64,000 bases of DNA from contig NZ_BBDO01000001.1 of assembly GCF_001316285.1 (NCBI RefSeq), forward strand, positions 62,001 through 126,000, written 5' to 3'. Below, one piece after another: positions 39,327-49,993 of this stretch. This DNA comes from Vulcanisaeta sp. JCM 16161 (lineage in GTDB: Archaea > Thermoproteota > Thermoprotei > Thermoproteales > Thermocladiaceae). Every line of letters begins with the position of its first letter. The first letter of the stretch is position 1. The position numbers and the translations under genes are program-made. A model generated the notes under the pieces. It saw only the letters and a program-made list of their open reading frames with translations. It was not told the DNA's origin and searched no databases.

Positions 39327-40456
39327 AGTAGTGGAAATGGTTCAATCTCCTCAAGCTTCTCCGGGTCAACACGTAGCCTACCCATGACTGCCTCCTCAAA
39401 ATAATCAGTGGTGACAAGGGCATTGGCTATACCCTCCTTAAGGTTAAATTCCTTAACCACGCCAAAACCTGCCAGGAAGCCCCTACGCATTAAGCCAATG
39501 AATATATTGCTAAATAGCCTAGAAGGCACCTTAACCACGCCACCATGCCTAGTGACTTCAGCCACATTATCGATTACGTAATGACCACAATTATTAATCA
39601 CACACTCAATCGCCGAGTTTCCAATGAGCCTGTCCAACCCTATATTGACACTAATTAACTCACCACTTAAGTACCTACGTAAGGCCTGATTCCTCAGAAA
39701 TCTCCTCTCGTCAGGAGTCCTAGGCCTTACGTACTTTGACCTAGAGACATTAATCACCTTAACGCCTGATCGCAGGTGTAGGTTGATGCCTATGGACACG
39801 ACATAATCCACGCCAACAGCATCAACTACGTTTCTAATCAACTCAATACCTCCATCCCCAACCCAGCCAGGCATGTCGATTAGCACGAGGCCAGGAGTCC
39901 TACTAAAGGCCTCCTTAACCATTGCACTAACCCCACTAATAAATCTACCAACGCATTGCGATGGGCTGTTACAACCAATAAAGAACCCACTCATCATGTG
40001 CAGATCCTCGAGTGTCGGTGTCGGTAATCCAACACAGGAAAGCCCAATGACACCTGGAGGCCCTATTGATGACTGACCAACATCGGCATCCACGACGCAC
40101 GTACTTAAGCCCTTGGCCACGTGCCTATTCAATAGGTACGTTGTTAACGTGGTCTTACCAGAATCAATGTCACCGATTATTAAGGCGATACCCTCGAGGT
40201 TAATTCCATCCCAATCACTTGGTATCGTATTACCATCAACATACCTAACAGAGCCGCCATTAACGGATAATGTGCATGAACCCCTGGCAAATATGGGTAG
40301 CGCCCTAAATCTCTCGACACTCAATGAACCACTTACGGGACAACCTAGCACCTCACATTGCCCGCTCATCACCGTTACCGTGGCAGGGCCCTCCACGATC
40401 AAAGTACCATCACTAAAACTCAGTGTTAATGAGCCCACGGGAAGCAACACATGCAC
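39323..40456 (-). CDS. Clp1/Grc3-type polynucleotide 5'-hydroxyl kinase
   Basis: Archaeal Clp1 homologues phosphorylate 5'-OH ends of RNA and DNA. The intact 377-residue protein has a beta-rich N domain (VGSLTLSFSDGTLIVEGPAT), the P-loop LIIGDIDSGKTTLTTYLLNR (about residues 91-110), Walker B-type VVDADVGQSSIGPPG, LVLIDMPGWV and a C-terminal domain. The Clp1-specific phrase D(A/T)DVGQ(S/P)xxxPPG is clear. Its stop overlaps the glycerate kinase stop tail to tail. Confidence 0.88.
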   Translation of the reverse strand: MHVLLPVGSLTLSFSDGTLIVEGPATVTVMSGQCEVLGCPVSGSLSVERFRALPIFARGSCTLSVNGGSVRYVDGNTIPSDWDGINLEGIALIIGDIDSGKTTLTTYLLNRHVAKGLSTCVVDADVGQSSIGPPGVIGLSCVGLPTPTLEDLHMMSGFFIGCNSPSQCVGRFISGVSAMVKEAFSRTPGLVLIDMPGWVGDGGIELIRNVVDAVGVDYVVSIGINLHLRSGVKVINVSRSKYVRPRTPDERRFLRNQALRRYLSGELISVNIGLDRLIGNSAIECVINNCGHYVIDNVAEVTRHGGVVKVPSRLFSNIFIGLMRRGFLAGFGVVKEFNLKEGIANALVTTDYFEEAVMGRLRVDPEKLEEIEPFPLL

Positions 40457-40524
40457 ATGTTTAAGTGCTTTATTGCGAGGGCAATGGGAAAGGTAAAAAT
40501 AGAAGTTCGGTATTTACGGCTGTA

Positions 40525-41247
40525 ATGAATGAATTAACGATAAGAAAGGCAATACCTAGTGACGTGGGGCAGGTAGTGGAATTCACGAGGAATACGTTTC
40601 AATGGGGTGATTACGTACCTAGGGCAATCAATGAGTGGATTAGCGAGGGCACGGCATACGTGGCGGTCATTAAGGATAGGGTAGTTGGCGTGATTAACAT
40701 GGTATTAATTAGGGAAATGAGTACTGCATGGCTGGAGGGAATTCGAGTACACCCTAATTACAGGAGGATGGGTATTGGTAGGGCATTAACTGAGTACGTA
40801 CTCGGCGAGGCCGTGAGAAGCGGTATCAAGTATGCAATGTTAATGATCGCTGACTGGAATGAACCAAGCCAACGCCTGGCAAGGTCCCTGGGGTTCCGCG
40901 AAGTAATGACTCTATTCACGGGCATAGCAAGGCCGAGCCAGGTAGGCACAGTCCGTGGAGAAGCGATGCGGGAAGTAATTAAAAATGCGTTAAGGAGGAC
41001 CAATGGTTATTTCTGCACGACAAAGAAGCATTGGATGTGTACGAGAGCCACCGAGGATTTCGTAATGACTATGATAGACGAAGTGTACATTGGCAGGGGT
41101 ATAGGCCTTGGTGAATTCTCCGTGGGGCCACCAACAACGCCCACTAAAACCGAGGTATTAGCTACGGAGAATGGCGATTTCGAGAATTACTACGGCAGGT
41201 TCATAGTCTACGAGAAAGAACTAAGCCAAGCACAGGCAAAAGCTTAA
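40525..41247 (+). CDS. GNAT acetyltransferase with C-terminal extension
   Basis: The intact 240-residue protein starts MNELTIRKAIPSDVGQVVE. The GNAT core includes AWLEGIRVHPNYRRMGIGRA with the RRMGIG acetyl-CoA loop, and YAMLMIADWNEPSQRLARS. After about residue 150, an 80-residue extension (TRATEDFVMTMIDEVYIGRG) has no family known to me. An in-frame TTG at 40465 exists, but ATG 40525 fits the GNAT start better. Its stop is close to the tRNA-Ala promoter. Confidence 0.82.
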   Translation: MNELTIRKAIPSDVGQVVEFTRNTFQWGDYVPRAINEWISEGTAYVAVIKDRVVGVINMVLIREMSTAWLEGIRVHPNYRRMGIGRALTEYVLGEAVRSGIKYAMLMIADWNEPSQRLARSLGFREVMTLFTGIARPSQVGTVRGEAMREVIKNALRRTNGYFCTTKKHWMCTRATEDFVMTMIDEVYIGRGIGLGEFSVGPPTTPTKTEVLATENGDFENYYGRFIVYEKELSQAQAKA

Positions 41248-41250
41248 ATT
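41241..41250 (+). promoter_or_regulatory. box A promoter of tRNA-Ala(TGC)
   Basis: AGCTTAAATT lies 23-32 bases upstream of the tRNA and overlaps the stop of the GNAT gene. The same AGCTTAAA word stands at the same distance before tRNA-Ala(GGC). Confidence 0.65.
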
Positions 41251-41272
41251 TCTTGGTTCTCGGCTTTTCCTT

Positions 41273-41349
41273 GGGCCGGTAGTCTAGCCTGGAAGGATGC
41301 CCGCCTTGCACGCGGGAGATCCCGGGTTCAAATCCCGGCCGGTCCACCA
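41273..41349 (+). tRNA. tRNA-Ala (TGC)
   Basis: A 77-base cloverleaf: acceptor GGGCCGG/CCGGTCC with the G3:U70 pair that marks alanine tRNAs, anticodon stem CCCGC/GCGGG with loop CTTGCAC (anticodon TGC), T arm with GGTTCAAAT, and an encoded CCA. No intron is visible. It is nearly identical outside the anticodon arm to the tRNA at 60190. Confidence 0.96.
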
Positions 41350-41369
41350 CGCCATCACATCCTCGGTTC

Positions 41370-41845
41370 TTACGAGATAACCTTCCTAGCCTCCCTAACC
41401 ATCTCCTCTATCTTCTTCATACTCACCTTCACGTACTCAATCGTGTACTTTCTCTCATGGAATCCCCATACGTGTAGGTCGTATGCAGCGTTCCAGCCAT
41501 CAAGTACCCAATAACCGAGTTCTTTCGCCAGGGTCTTACTGGCCATGCCGAGTAGGTACGTGTGCCACCTACCCTCCCTCATGAACTCCTGGTACTCAGG
41601 CGTTCTATATTTCTCAGCCAACGCCTTAACAACCTCTTCAGCAGCCTTGTAGAGCTTCTCACTAGCCTGAACAGCATCGCCTTTATCAACGTATTCCCTG
41701 GCCTCACTCAAGTATTTCTCGGCAATGCCATTCTTTCCCTCATGCTCTCCTCAGGATCCCTCATGCTTAAGGCATCAAGCAGCAACTCAGTAACGTCGAC
41801 CCCCTTATCCATCAATTTCCTAATCAACTCCTCAACACTAATCAT
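41370..41845 (-). CDS. PaREP1 family protein (frameshifted)
   Basis: PaREP1 is a crenarchaeal repeat-family protein with a HEPN-like helical bundle; it is expanded in Pyrobaculum and relatives. The N part is MISVEELIRKLMDKGVDVTE, the frame breaks near 41735, and the C part runs LSEAREYVDKGDAVQASEKL, LYKAAEEVVKALAEKY, HTYLLGMASKTLAKEL and ends REARKVIS. The KGDxVQASEKLYKAAEE phrase is diagnostic. It lies immediately downstream of tRNA-Ala(TGC) on the opposite strand. Function unknown; some HEPN relatives are RNases or nucleotide-binding, so toxin-like activity is conceivable but not shown. Confidence 0.85.
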
Positions 41846-41964
41846 ACAATAAATCATATCGCCACCCAATATATAAATTCTCCATCATGTATGAATGGGT
41901 CATCTCTCAGCCTCTCGATTCACCTCTTAAGAACACCCGAGTAAAAAAAGTCCTAGTGGGAATA

Positions 41965-43676
41965 ATGGGAGTGATGGTTATGGCTTGGGTCAAAGTCGTA
42001 ACACTCGTAATGCTCACCCTGGCCCTTTCATTAATAGTAATCGTACTGGTAAACCTAGGGCAGCAACCCACGCTTTATAGATCCTGGACCTACTCACCGG
42101 TTAAGGGTGTTACTGAGAATTACGCCATCTATAGGGTTGGGGTAAACGGAATTAATTACTCAAGGGTGGTAATAAGTATTGAATCCGTAGGCGGCTCACC
42201 GCTGAGTAATGCCTCGATCACCGTATTCGCCCTAACGCCCTACCACATAATCCCCGTTGGGTTATTCGAGGGCTCTAGAGTAGTCATACCCATGGACTCC
42301 CCCGGCATTGCTACGCAGTGGGTAGGTGGGTCTCCTGGATGTTAAGAGGCACCTGGCACTCGCTACAGCCTGGGTTGTACACGGCATTGCTGGTCTTTGT
42401 TACGTACCAAACACCGCGTGGGGTCTACGTCAAGGCATTCACGGTACCGTACGCACCTGCATCGTTATACATCGGCAATGAGTCCTACTTAATAACAGTC
42501 AATGTTGAGATAAACACATCAGCGCCACCCAACATACCCATGAATCAACTAAGGGCTGTTGGGCCGGCAATTAGAGGGCCTACGCTCGTATTAACGAATA
42601 ACACGGACCAACCTGGTCAATTATACGACTGCGTGAGCCAATCACCGGAGGCGCCAACATATGCGCCCGGCACTATACCGACGGTGTATGGGTACTTCGC
42701 CCTAGCTAATTGCACGGGTTACAATGGGACAATACCACTGCTATGGGTCTCATGGAGTCAAAGTATGGTTAGCGCATTAAGTGGAGGTACTGTTAATCTG
42801 GGACTTAATATACAATCATCATCCTCAGAACCATTCTCCCTATACGCTGAGGAGTTAGAAACAAGCGGTGGGCAGGTAATAGCCTACGCGGTTGGTTCCA
42901 CATATAGCTCATCATCGTTTTATTTATATGTACCAAGTACGTCTCCTGGCGAGTTTGGAGTCAATATTAAGGGACCTGGCATTTACTATATAGGCGCGCC
43001 TGGCGCTTATGCTATGGCCCAATACCAGTACTGGGAATGTAATCCAAACCTCGGTACATGCACACCTACTAACCAATATTATTACTACGCCATAGGGCTT
43101 AATATGCAGGGACAAGCCGTAGCAAGTCTTGATACCGGTAACGGCCCAGTATCAGCCATATTTCAGTTCCTAAGTTACTACGGCTTGAGCCTACCAACGC
43201 CTGTATATTCAGGGTGTACGATAAATAATCAAGGTAATTACGACTTCTACTTCCCCAACGGCACTTTAGAAGTTAATGTTCCATTAGAGGCGGAATACAT
43301 AGCCAATGTATTTAACGTACCAATACTTGAAGTCATATCTACGTTAGCCTCAGCCGTTGGGGGTGGCGTGGTTGTCGAGACCATAGTTGAGACAGGCGGG
43401 TTACCGACATGGGCTCAGTGGCTCATTAATGTTCTTTCAAGTATGGGCCAAATGACTAATTTACAGCAGTCCGGAACAACAGCCCCCGAATATTACTATG
43501 TATGGGCCCAACCAAGCCGGATCGGTCAATACGTCTATTATAATGTCGTTCCCGTCATTAGCTATGTGAATTATAACGGCCAAACCTACGCGGTCCCAAC
43601 GCCCGGCGTTGAGCTCAATGAGACCTGGGCCGGTGGTCAATTAGCCCAGGGGTGTCCGCCAACGTACCTTGGTTAA
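41965..43676 (+). CDS. membrane-anchored extracellular protein (frameshifted)
   Basis: The protein begins with a hydrophobic anchor (VVTLVMLTLALSLIVIVLVN) and then about 540 residues of Ser/Thr/Tyr/Asn/Gly-rich sequence with many N-x-S/T sites, as in crenarchaeal surface proteins. The frame breaks near 42335. Repaired segments include GVTENYAIYRVGVNGINYSR and, near the end, YYYVWAQPSRIGQYVYYNVV. Few cysteines occur. The start is uncertain: in-frame codons exist at 41887, 41965 and 41980. Possibly an S-layer-associated or adhesin-like protein; no named domain recognised. Confidence 0.6.
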
Positions 43677-43729
43677 TACTGCTGGATGATTATGTAAATT
43701 TATAAAATTATAATGCCCGTTAACTCTTA

Positions 43730-44077
43730 GTGGGTAGTGTTTCCCTGAGTGATATATATGGACGTTGTATCACGGTTTATGAATACAGCGTATTAGTTAA
43801 GTTGTGTACCTCAACTACGGTGTTATTGATTGTCTTATCCCTCCTTTTGATAGCATTTAACTTCTTCATTAGCATTATAGTCATTGCGATCATTCTCTCA
43901 TTCTCGGAGTTGTACCATAGGGAGTTGAGGGTTGATAGGATCGTCATGGTTAGGCACGGCAGATACTACATGGTTAACTTCATATGTGGTAATGAGATTA
44001 TTAGGGCTCGGGCTAACTTAACTACGGCCTCGAAGATAGCATCGCTGGTTAAGGTGCCCGTTGACTTTCACCAGTAA
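43730..44077 (+). CDS. small membrane protein
   Basis: The 115-residue intact protein has two close hydrophobic segments (TTVLLIVLSLLLIAFNFFIS and IIVIAIILSFSEL) and a soluble C-terminal part with RIVMVRHGRYYMVNFIC. A GTG start is used. It lies between the surface protein and the amidohydrolase on the same strand. Family not recognised. Confidence 0.55.
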   Translation: MGSVSLSDIYGRCITVYEYSVLVKLCTSTTVLLIVLSLLLIAFNFFISIIVIAIILSFSELYHRELRVDRIVMVRHGRYYMVNFICGNEIIRARANLTTASKIASLVKVPVDFHQ

Positions 44078-44669
44078 CGCTTACATAGGCGCTTTAATAA
44101 CTCTAGGCAATGGTTAATGGTTTTGTCTTGTTTAATGGGTTGGTTTATCCATCATTCAAGCCTCTGGTTAGGGCTGAGGCCATGGTCGTTATTGGTGATA
44201 GGGTTGCATATGTCGGTGATGAAACAAGGGCTTTGAGGATTACGGATGCCTCGGGCTTGAGGAAGTGGACTTAAAGGGCCGTGTTGTGATGCCGGGATTC
44301 ATCGATGCCCATGCACACTTGGACTCGATAGGCATTAACCTGGCGACGCTGGATTTAAGGGGCATTGATAGTATTGAGGAATTGAAGAGTAGGCTTAGGG
44401 AGTATGTGAAGAGTGTTAAGACCAGGTGGGTGATGGGTAGGGGCTGGGATCAGGAATTGTTTAGGGAGAGGCTGGCCGAGTAGGCTCGACATTGATGAGG
44501 TGGTCAGCGATAGACCCGTCATGTTAGTTAGGGTCTGTGGCCATGCCGCCGTGCTTAACACAAGGACTATGGAGTTAACCGGCCTCTTAAATGCAGTGGA
44601 TAGGGATGTGATTAGGGATGAGAGGGGTAATGCCACGGGTGTAATTATTGAGCAGGCGTTAGATAGGGT

Positions 44670-46585
44670 GACGTCATATAGATCGATGAGGAGACAGGCA
44701 GGGTGTTTCCATTGGTTGTGAAGTCACTTTCGTGAGATGGCATGTGGTAATGAGTTTAACGTGCCTATGCTAGGAATAGCAACTTCTACATGGTCGTGGG
44801 ATCCACAAGATTGCACAGGGTCTGTGGGTGGTTATGTGGCGCCGCTCATTATTAAGTAAGTAGCGCTTTAGGTTTATGACCTACCGACCTTTGGAAGTAA
44901 TGCGTAATGCTGCGTGTAATGGATGGTTTTTGTTCTCCTAGGGTTTGGGAGGGCGGTGCCTTGGTTGAATTTGGGGGAGACCCTCCAAACGGTTATTCGG
45001 CACCTCCTTGGTAGTGTCTTATTAGCCTTGTTGTGTATTGATTCCATGGATGTCTAAATGGTTCTTAATGGCCTAAGGATTTGTTGGGGAGTCAGGGTGA
45101 AAGGCTCTAAACGACTTAGGTGTGGTGAGGAGGTCAAGGACCCAAGAATCATTGATGAGGTAATGAGGTTGATCAGCGAGTTCATGAATAGAGTCGAGAG
45201 GCATAGGGACATTTTACTCAGTGAATTGGCAACGCGTTTGACGAGTCAATAAGGGCATTGAGTGATTGGTTGAATAACATGGTAATCGTTAAGGGCGATG
45301 AAGTAATTACAAAGCTTAGAAATGCCGAGTGTGAGGTTAGCAGTAAAATGCTCAAACTAGCCAAGCAAGCACGCGAAAGATGGCTCTCAGTATATAGGCG
45401 AGAGCTCGAGGAGCTAATCGAGGGGTTGAGGAGGGGCGAAACAACAATAATTATTAGTGGGGATCCACTCGATAAGAACAAGTCATTCACGGTGCATCTG
45501 TATACTGAGGGGCTCGCGATTAAGGTAGCGAGGGTCGCTAAGTCAGGGAACATAACGATAAATATAACGCTTGATGGGCTCGTGGGCGTTCACGTTACGA
45601 CGCCGAAGCTATTCAACGATAAGGCGTTGAGGGCTTCGCAATGTGGGTTAATGCTGACCGATGGATCAATCGATAATGGCTACCCGATAATGAACACTAC
45701 ACAACTTTGGCAAGCAACGATCTTTCCATTAATGTTTCCAGGTAAGATTCGTATGCGTATACACAGCTTGAACATTAATGATGGCGGTGTGAGTGTTGTG
45801 TGGCATTTAAGGGCCGTTGAACATAAGGATTCTTTTAAAGGCAAGGCCGGGATTACCGAGGAGGTTAGTAGGCTCGATGATGCGGAGTTCATGGCATTCC
45901 TGCTACATGTAATACTCGGTGATGGCCATGTGGACATTAAGGAGAAGGGTATTAGGCTCTATATGGGTAAGGCGAAGCATGAGTTGTGGGGTAAGGTCAT
46001 CGATAGGTTGGAGGGCTTGGGGTTCAGAAAGTATGACGGAGAGTACAAGGTGGACTATGTGGTTAATTCTTCAAAGGCCGTTGAGCTAGCCCGCAAAATG
46101 CTCAGTGATAAAGCGATCAAGGCCTTAATCGAGGACTTGAGTCCATTGCTAGATGCTGAGAAGCTTAGGCGATTAATCGAACTAACAAGCGTGGAAACCA
46201 AGCCAAGGGGTAGGTCATCAATTGAGGTCGCCGGCATTAAAATGACCGTCCACATGAGCACTAGCGGCTCTGTTTGGCTTACGATACAGCGTAGTGACTA
46301 TGGGAATGCCGTGAAGATTTTGGAGTTATTAAGGAACGCGGGTTATAGAGAGACCGAGCTAAATAAGCATGGCGATAGGTACGTGGTCTACATGGGCATA
46401 GACGTAATCAAGAAGTATCCCGAGCTCACCAGCAGGGTATGCGAAGTATTGAGGAAAATGCATGAGGAAGCAGTAAACGAGAGCAAGGTCGAGAGAGCTT
46501 GGAAGATAGCCAAGGCAATAAAGAGATTAGGCTGCCAATAACCTGCCCAAGGTCCACGGGCTCAATAAAATAAACCTAACTTGTT
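44670..46585 (+). mobile_element. roughly 1.9 kb insertion carrying a PaREP2b-type gene
   Basis: Sequence from about 44670 to 46585 has no match to the amidohydrolase coding frame on either side. It contains about 340 bases with only a 40-codon ORF (44737-44859, MACGNEFNVPMLGI) and then the PaREP2b-type gene. The last bases after the PaREP2b stop resemble those after the relic at 3321-4177, suggesting a shared element end. A possible imperfect target duplication is the 44657-44669 region against 46584-46597 (TTAGATAGGGTGA against TTGAATAAGGTTGA). Exact ends are not certain. No transposase is present. Confidence 0.65.
45058..46541 (+). CDS. PaREP2b-family protein with LAGLIDADG-like segment (frameshifted)
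   Basis: Joined across a break near 45230 the gene encodes about 493 residues. The N part is helical (MRLISEFMNRVERHRDILL, then AFDESIRALSDWLNNM). A middle part has TTIIISGDPLDKN and NITINITLDG. The C half matches the relic at 3321-4177: LLHVILGDGHVDIKEKGIRL, HELWGKVIDRLEGLGF, VNSSKAVELARKMLSD and a C-terminal VCEVLRKMHEEAV. The LGDG-(x)-V...LGF arrangement resembles one LAGLIDADG endonuclease repeat. Family name from recall of Pyrobaculum PaREP2b; the endonuclease idea is inference. It lies inside the amidohydrolase gene. Confidence 0.75.
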
Positions 46586-47726
46586 GAATAAGGTTGAGGA
46601 GTTGGTGAGGGACTCGTACACACTTGATGATTATAGGGAGTTCATGATGAACTCCATGAAATACGCAGCATCGCTTGGTGTCACTACCGTGGGCTTCGTA
46701 TCCGTAGACCTAAAAAGCCTACAATCACTAATAATGATTGAGAGGGAACTCGGTAATTTACCGGTTAGGGTTAGGGCTTACCTAAATCCATTCGACCATG
46801 GGATTGACATCATCGAGTTACTGAGGCAGCTCGGCATTAGGCTGGCTTCGGTTCTCAGTACCTGAGGATTAATGGTATTAAGGTTATCGCCGATGGTTCG
46901 CTTGGAGCTAGGACCGCCTGGTTGTCGAGACCGTACAACGATGATCCAGGTAATTCCGGCAGGCCGAATTACAGTTTTGACGAGTTGATGAGTATTGCTA
47001 GGAGAAGTAGTGAGGCTGGTCTTCAACTTGCTATTCATGGTATTGGGGATAAGATGGTTGAGGTAATACTCGATATTTACGGTAAGCTAGGCGATGCCCA
47101 AGTACTTAGGCACAGGATTGAACACGCCTCAGTCCTCAGGGAGGACTTAGTGAGGAGGATTAGGGAGCTTGGTATCGTATTGGCTGTTCAGCCTCACTTC
47201 GTAATTAGTGATTGGTGGGTTGTGGATAGGGTTGGTGCTGATAGGGCTAGGTACGTGTACCCATTCAAGACATTGATTAATAATGGCGTAATGCTCGGCT
47301 TCAGCACGGACGCGCCAGTCGAGTCACTAAACCCATGGAAGACCGTGTATGCGGCGGTTACCAGGGGCTGCTATGAGGGTATAGAACTGTGTAAGTACAC
47401 GGAGAATGAGAAGGTAAGCTTGATTGATGCGCTTCATTACTACACGTACGGCTCTGCATACCTATCCGTGAGGAGAATGAACTTGGAAGCTCGAGCCAGG
47501 TTACCTTGCAGACTTCATAATAATTGACAAAGACCCGCTAAGCGTGAGCGATAAGGAACTAAGAAACATAAAGATACTGGAAACATACGTGGGAGGACAA
47601 AGAATATACCCATGGAAATGAATCACATGCGGTATATCGGCATATAGACGAATTAACCTCTATTACTAGACGTTATTCATTAAGGATTAGCAAGCCTTAA
47701 AAGTCTCTTAATACTACTTTATCGAT

Positions 47727-48746
47727 ATGTCCCAATCATACCTATATATTATAATCGCTTTGATGCTAATTCTTGTTATTATTAATATTTACTTAATTTT
47801 AATTATAAATAGTAAAATCTCAGAAATTAATTTATTGCGGACTAAGATTTACCTGCTAAAGGAAAATTATACGGGTTATAAGTTAATATGTAATTCATTA
47901 ATATCTCAGTATAATAAGTTAAGAAGCAATTACGTTCTTTCGACTGAAACCGAGACGATTAAGGTTAAGCCCATACTCTATCTTTTTATATGGGGAAATA
48001 ACGGCTTTGCATAGTATTCTTAAACGTAACGAATATAGCGGCTAAGCCCATGATAATGTTTATTAATATATATGCCGGTCCGCCGATATCTAAGGAATTT
48101 AGGGCGTATTCAACACCGATCTTAGCGCCACCAAATATCACAATATCATTTCCGGTAATGACCGTATTCTTTAATTCTACGTTCATGCATTATATGGCTT
48201 ACGGCATTTCTAACTCATCCATCGGCAATTACTCCGTGGATGAATTAATGAACATGAACCTAACAATCACGATAGAAATAAGAAATTCCCCAACAATTAC
48301 ATACAATACCTCAATAGCTGAGGTGGTCCCATTAAGCAAGCCTGTGGGTCTTGCGATGTATTTACCATCATCAATTTTTGCAAACGTTACATGGATCGAC
48401 CTAGAGATCATAAATCCATTACCAAGCACCATAATCATTAACGCTATAGCTATACTCATACAATGGTTCATTACTAACTTCATGCATGTTAAGTAAGTCA
48501 TTAATGGTAAATGCAACGAGCACGGCGGAATTTGATTATTTACCAACACAAACAGGTCCAGAACTAATGTATACTAATAAACCAATAATAGTATTATCAA
48601 CAACTTGTACCGTAAATTACGCATTTCCAAGCAACATCACAGAATTGCCCTATGGATATGTCGTATTAAGTACTAGCATGGGAAACATAACAATACCATT
48701 ATTACCATTGCCATTACCAGTAACCCCAGTACCGCGTAATAGTTAA
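47727..48746 (+). CDS. membrane-anchored extracellular protein (frameshifted)
   Basis: Three successive frames join into one protein of about 340 residues. It begins with an N-terminal membrane anchor (YLYIIIALMLILVIINIYLI), then a coiled region with heptad-like NSKISEINLLRTKIYLLKE, then an extracellular beta-rich part with many N-x-S/T sites (VFLNVTNIAAKPMIMFINIY, SNSSIGNYSVDELMNMNLT). Breaks lie near 48005 and 48465. The C terminus is Pro-rich (LPLPLPVTPVPRNS). No domain recognised. It resembles the other surface protein at 41965 in composition and may be a pilin-like or cell-surface component. Confidence 0.55.
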
Positions 48747-48793
48747 TCCGTATTTACTTGGGGTTATTACTAGGGATCTTCGTTTCATCAGTA

Positions 48794-49929
48794 TTAGAAT
48801 GCTGCCTTTTCCTGCACTGTTCCCTGTATCATTTTTCCCTCCCTAAATCTGCTCAGCCTAAATATGTCCTTAAACGTCCTCACCTTCCCGTACTTTATTA
48901 GTTCCGTGACCATCAATGCGAAGGCCGGTGCTAACTTAAAGCCATGGCCGCTTAAGCCAGCAACAACTACTAAGTCCTTTACAGGTTCGTCAATTATGGG
49001 CATCCAATCAGGGGTGACGTCATACAAACCCCTCCAACCACCCAGGTACTTTGCGTTTACGAACACGGCAACCTCCTGGCGGCATTCTCCATGACATTGA
49101 CGGCATAGTCCAACTCCGGCGTAGCCAATGGGCTGAAGTTATCTGGGTCTGGCCAGGCATCCTCGGGTGGGTATAGTAGGCCCATTAAACCATAGCTGGA
49201 GCTCGGGCCTTATGTAGAAGTTATTCACGTAATCAAACACGTTAGGTAATGACCTGCCCATTTCGACCCTAATCACCCTCTCAATAATGTTCTTAATCGG
49301 CAGGTTGAGTTGGGGTAGTAGCTTTGGTGTCCATACATTAGTGGCGATCACGTAATGATCAGCCTCACAGTCTCATCATTACTGACGAGTCTCACACCAA
49401 CCACCCTGTAATCCCTAAGTTGAACCTGGGCCTCATCGATAATTAGCTCAACGCCCAGCTCCCTAGCCCTATTCATGATTGTGTTTGTGTATAGGCCCGT
49501 ATCCGCGTAACCCGCGTCCTCCTCATAAATACCAACTTCACCCTGCCCGACATCGGCATTGAGCATCTCACGAACTTCGTAATCACTTAATAATCGAACC
49601 CTGGCGCCAACGTTGCGGAGCATCTCGAAGGCCCTCCTCATACCATCCTCGTCATTACCCAAAACCAGGAGCCCGGTCTTCGTGAATACGTTGATGCCGA
49701 ACTCCCTCTCGAAGTTCATGAAGAATTCATGGCTGTAATGAGACATGCGCGCCACATCCTCATTTGCGTAATAACTCCTAACGAGACCTAAGGAGTAGGC
49801 TGTCATTCCCTGGGCAACGCCACGCTTATCAATAACCAAGGTCCTAAACCCCTCCCTAACCAGGTAATAGGCTATGGTGGCTCCCGTTGAACCTGCACCA
49901 ATAACTACCACATCGAAGGTCCCTCCCAT
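48794..49929 (-). CDS. FAD-dependent oxidoreductase, DAO/sarcosine-oxidase-like (frameshifted)
   Basis: The N terminus FDVVVIGAGSTGATIAYYLV is the FAD-binding GxGxxG, followed by RTLVIDKRGVAQGMT. The middle has LREVN-like acidic pieces (NADVGQGEVGIYEEDAGYAD), and the C-terminal block GWRGLYDVTPDWMPIIDE and GLSGHGFKLAPAFA is diagnostic for DAO-type amine or amino acid oxidases. Breaks lie near 49345, 49145 and 49085. I start at ATG 49929. Substrate (proline, sarcosine, D-amino acid, glycerol-3-phosphate) cannot be decided. The gene is divergent from the molybdopterin enzyme, 64 bases away. Confidence 0.82.
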
Positions 49930-49993
49930 GATTAATCCTAACTTACCACTGGGAATTAGTTTATAACTAGTACGTGATTGATCACTAATTAAC

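Larger units (their letters stand above)
44110..47621 (+). pseudogene. YtcJ-type amidohydrolase gene interrupted by a PaREP2b element
   Basis: The outer parts form one amidohydrolase 3 family protein: N part with GLVYPSFKPL, PGFIDAHAHLDS (the HxH metal site), RWVMGRGWDQELF and ATGVIIEQALDRV; after about 1.9 kb of foreign sequence it resumes at LNKVEELVRDSYTLDDYREF, ASLGVTTVGF, IKVIADGSLGARTAWLSRPY, LAIHGIGDKMVEVIL, RHRIEHASVL, GFSTDAPVESLNPW, and ends with LADFIIIDKDPLS at 47621. Removing the insert leaves about 540 residues, the family length. Further frameshifts near 44260, 44480, 46860 and 47490 may be sequence errors. With the insert the gene cannot make a full enzyme. Confidence 0.85.

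Noticed and set aside
40465..40524. Longer N terminus for the GNAT protein starting at TTG 40465
   Set aside because: The extension (MLYCEGNGKGKNRSS) overlaps the Clp1 promoter region and does not look like a GNAT start; ATG 40525 fits.
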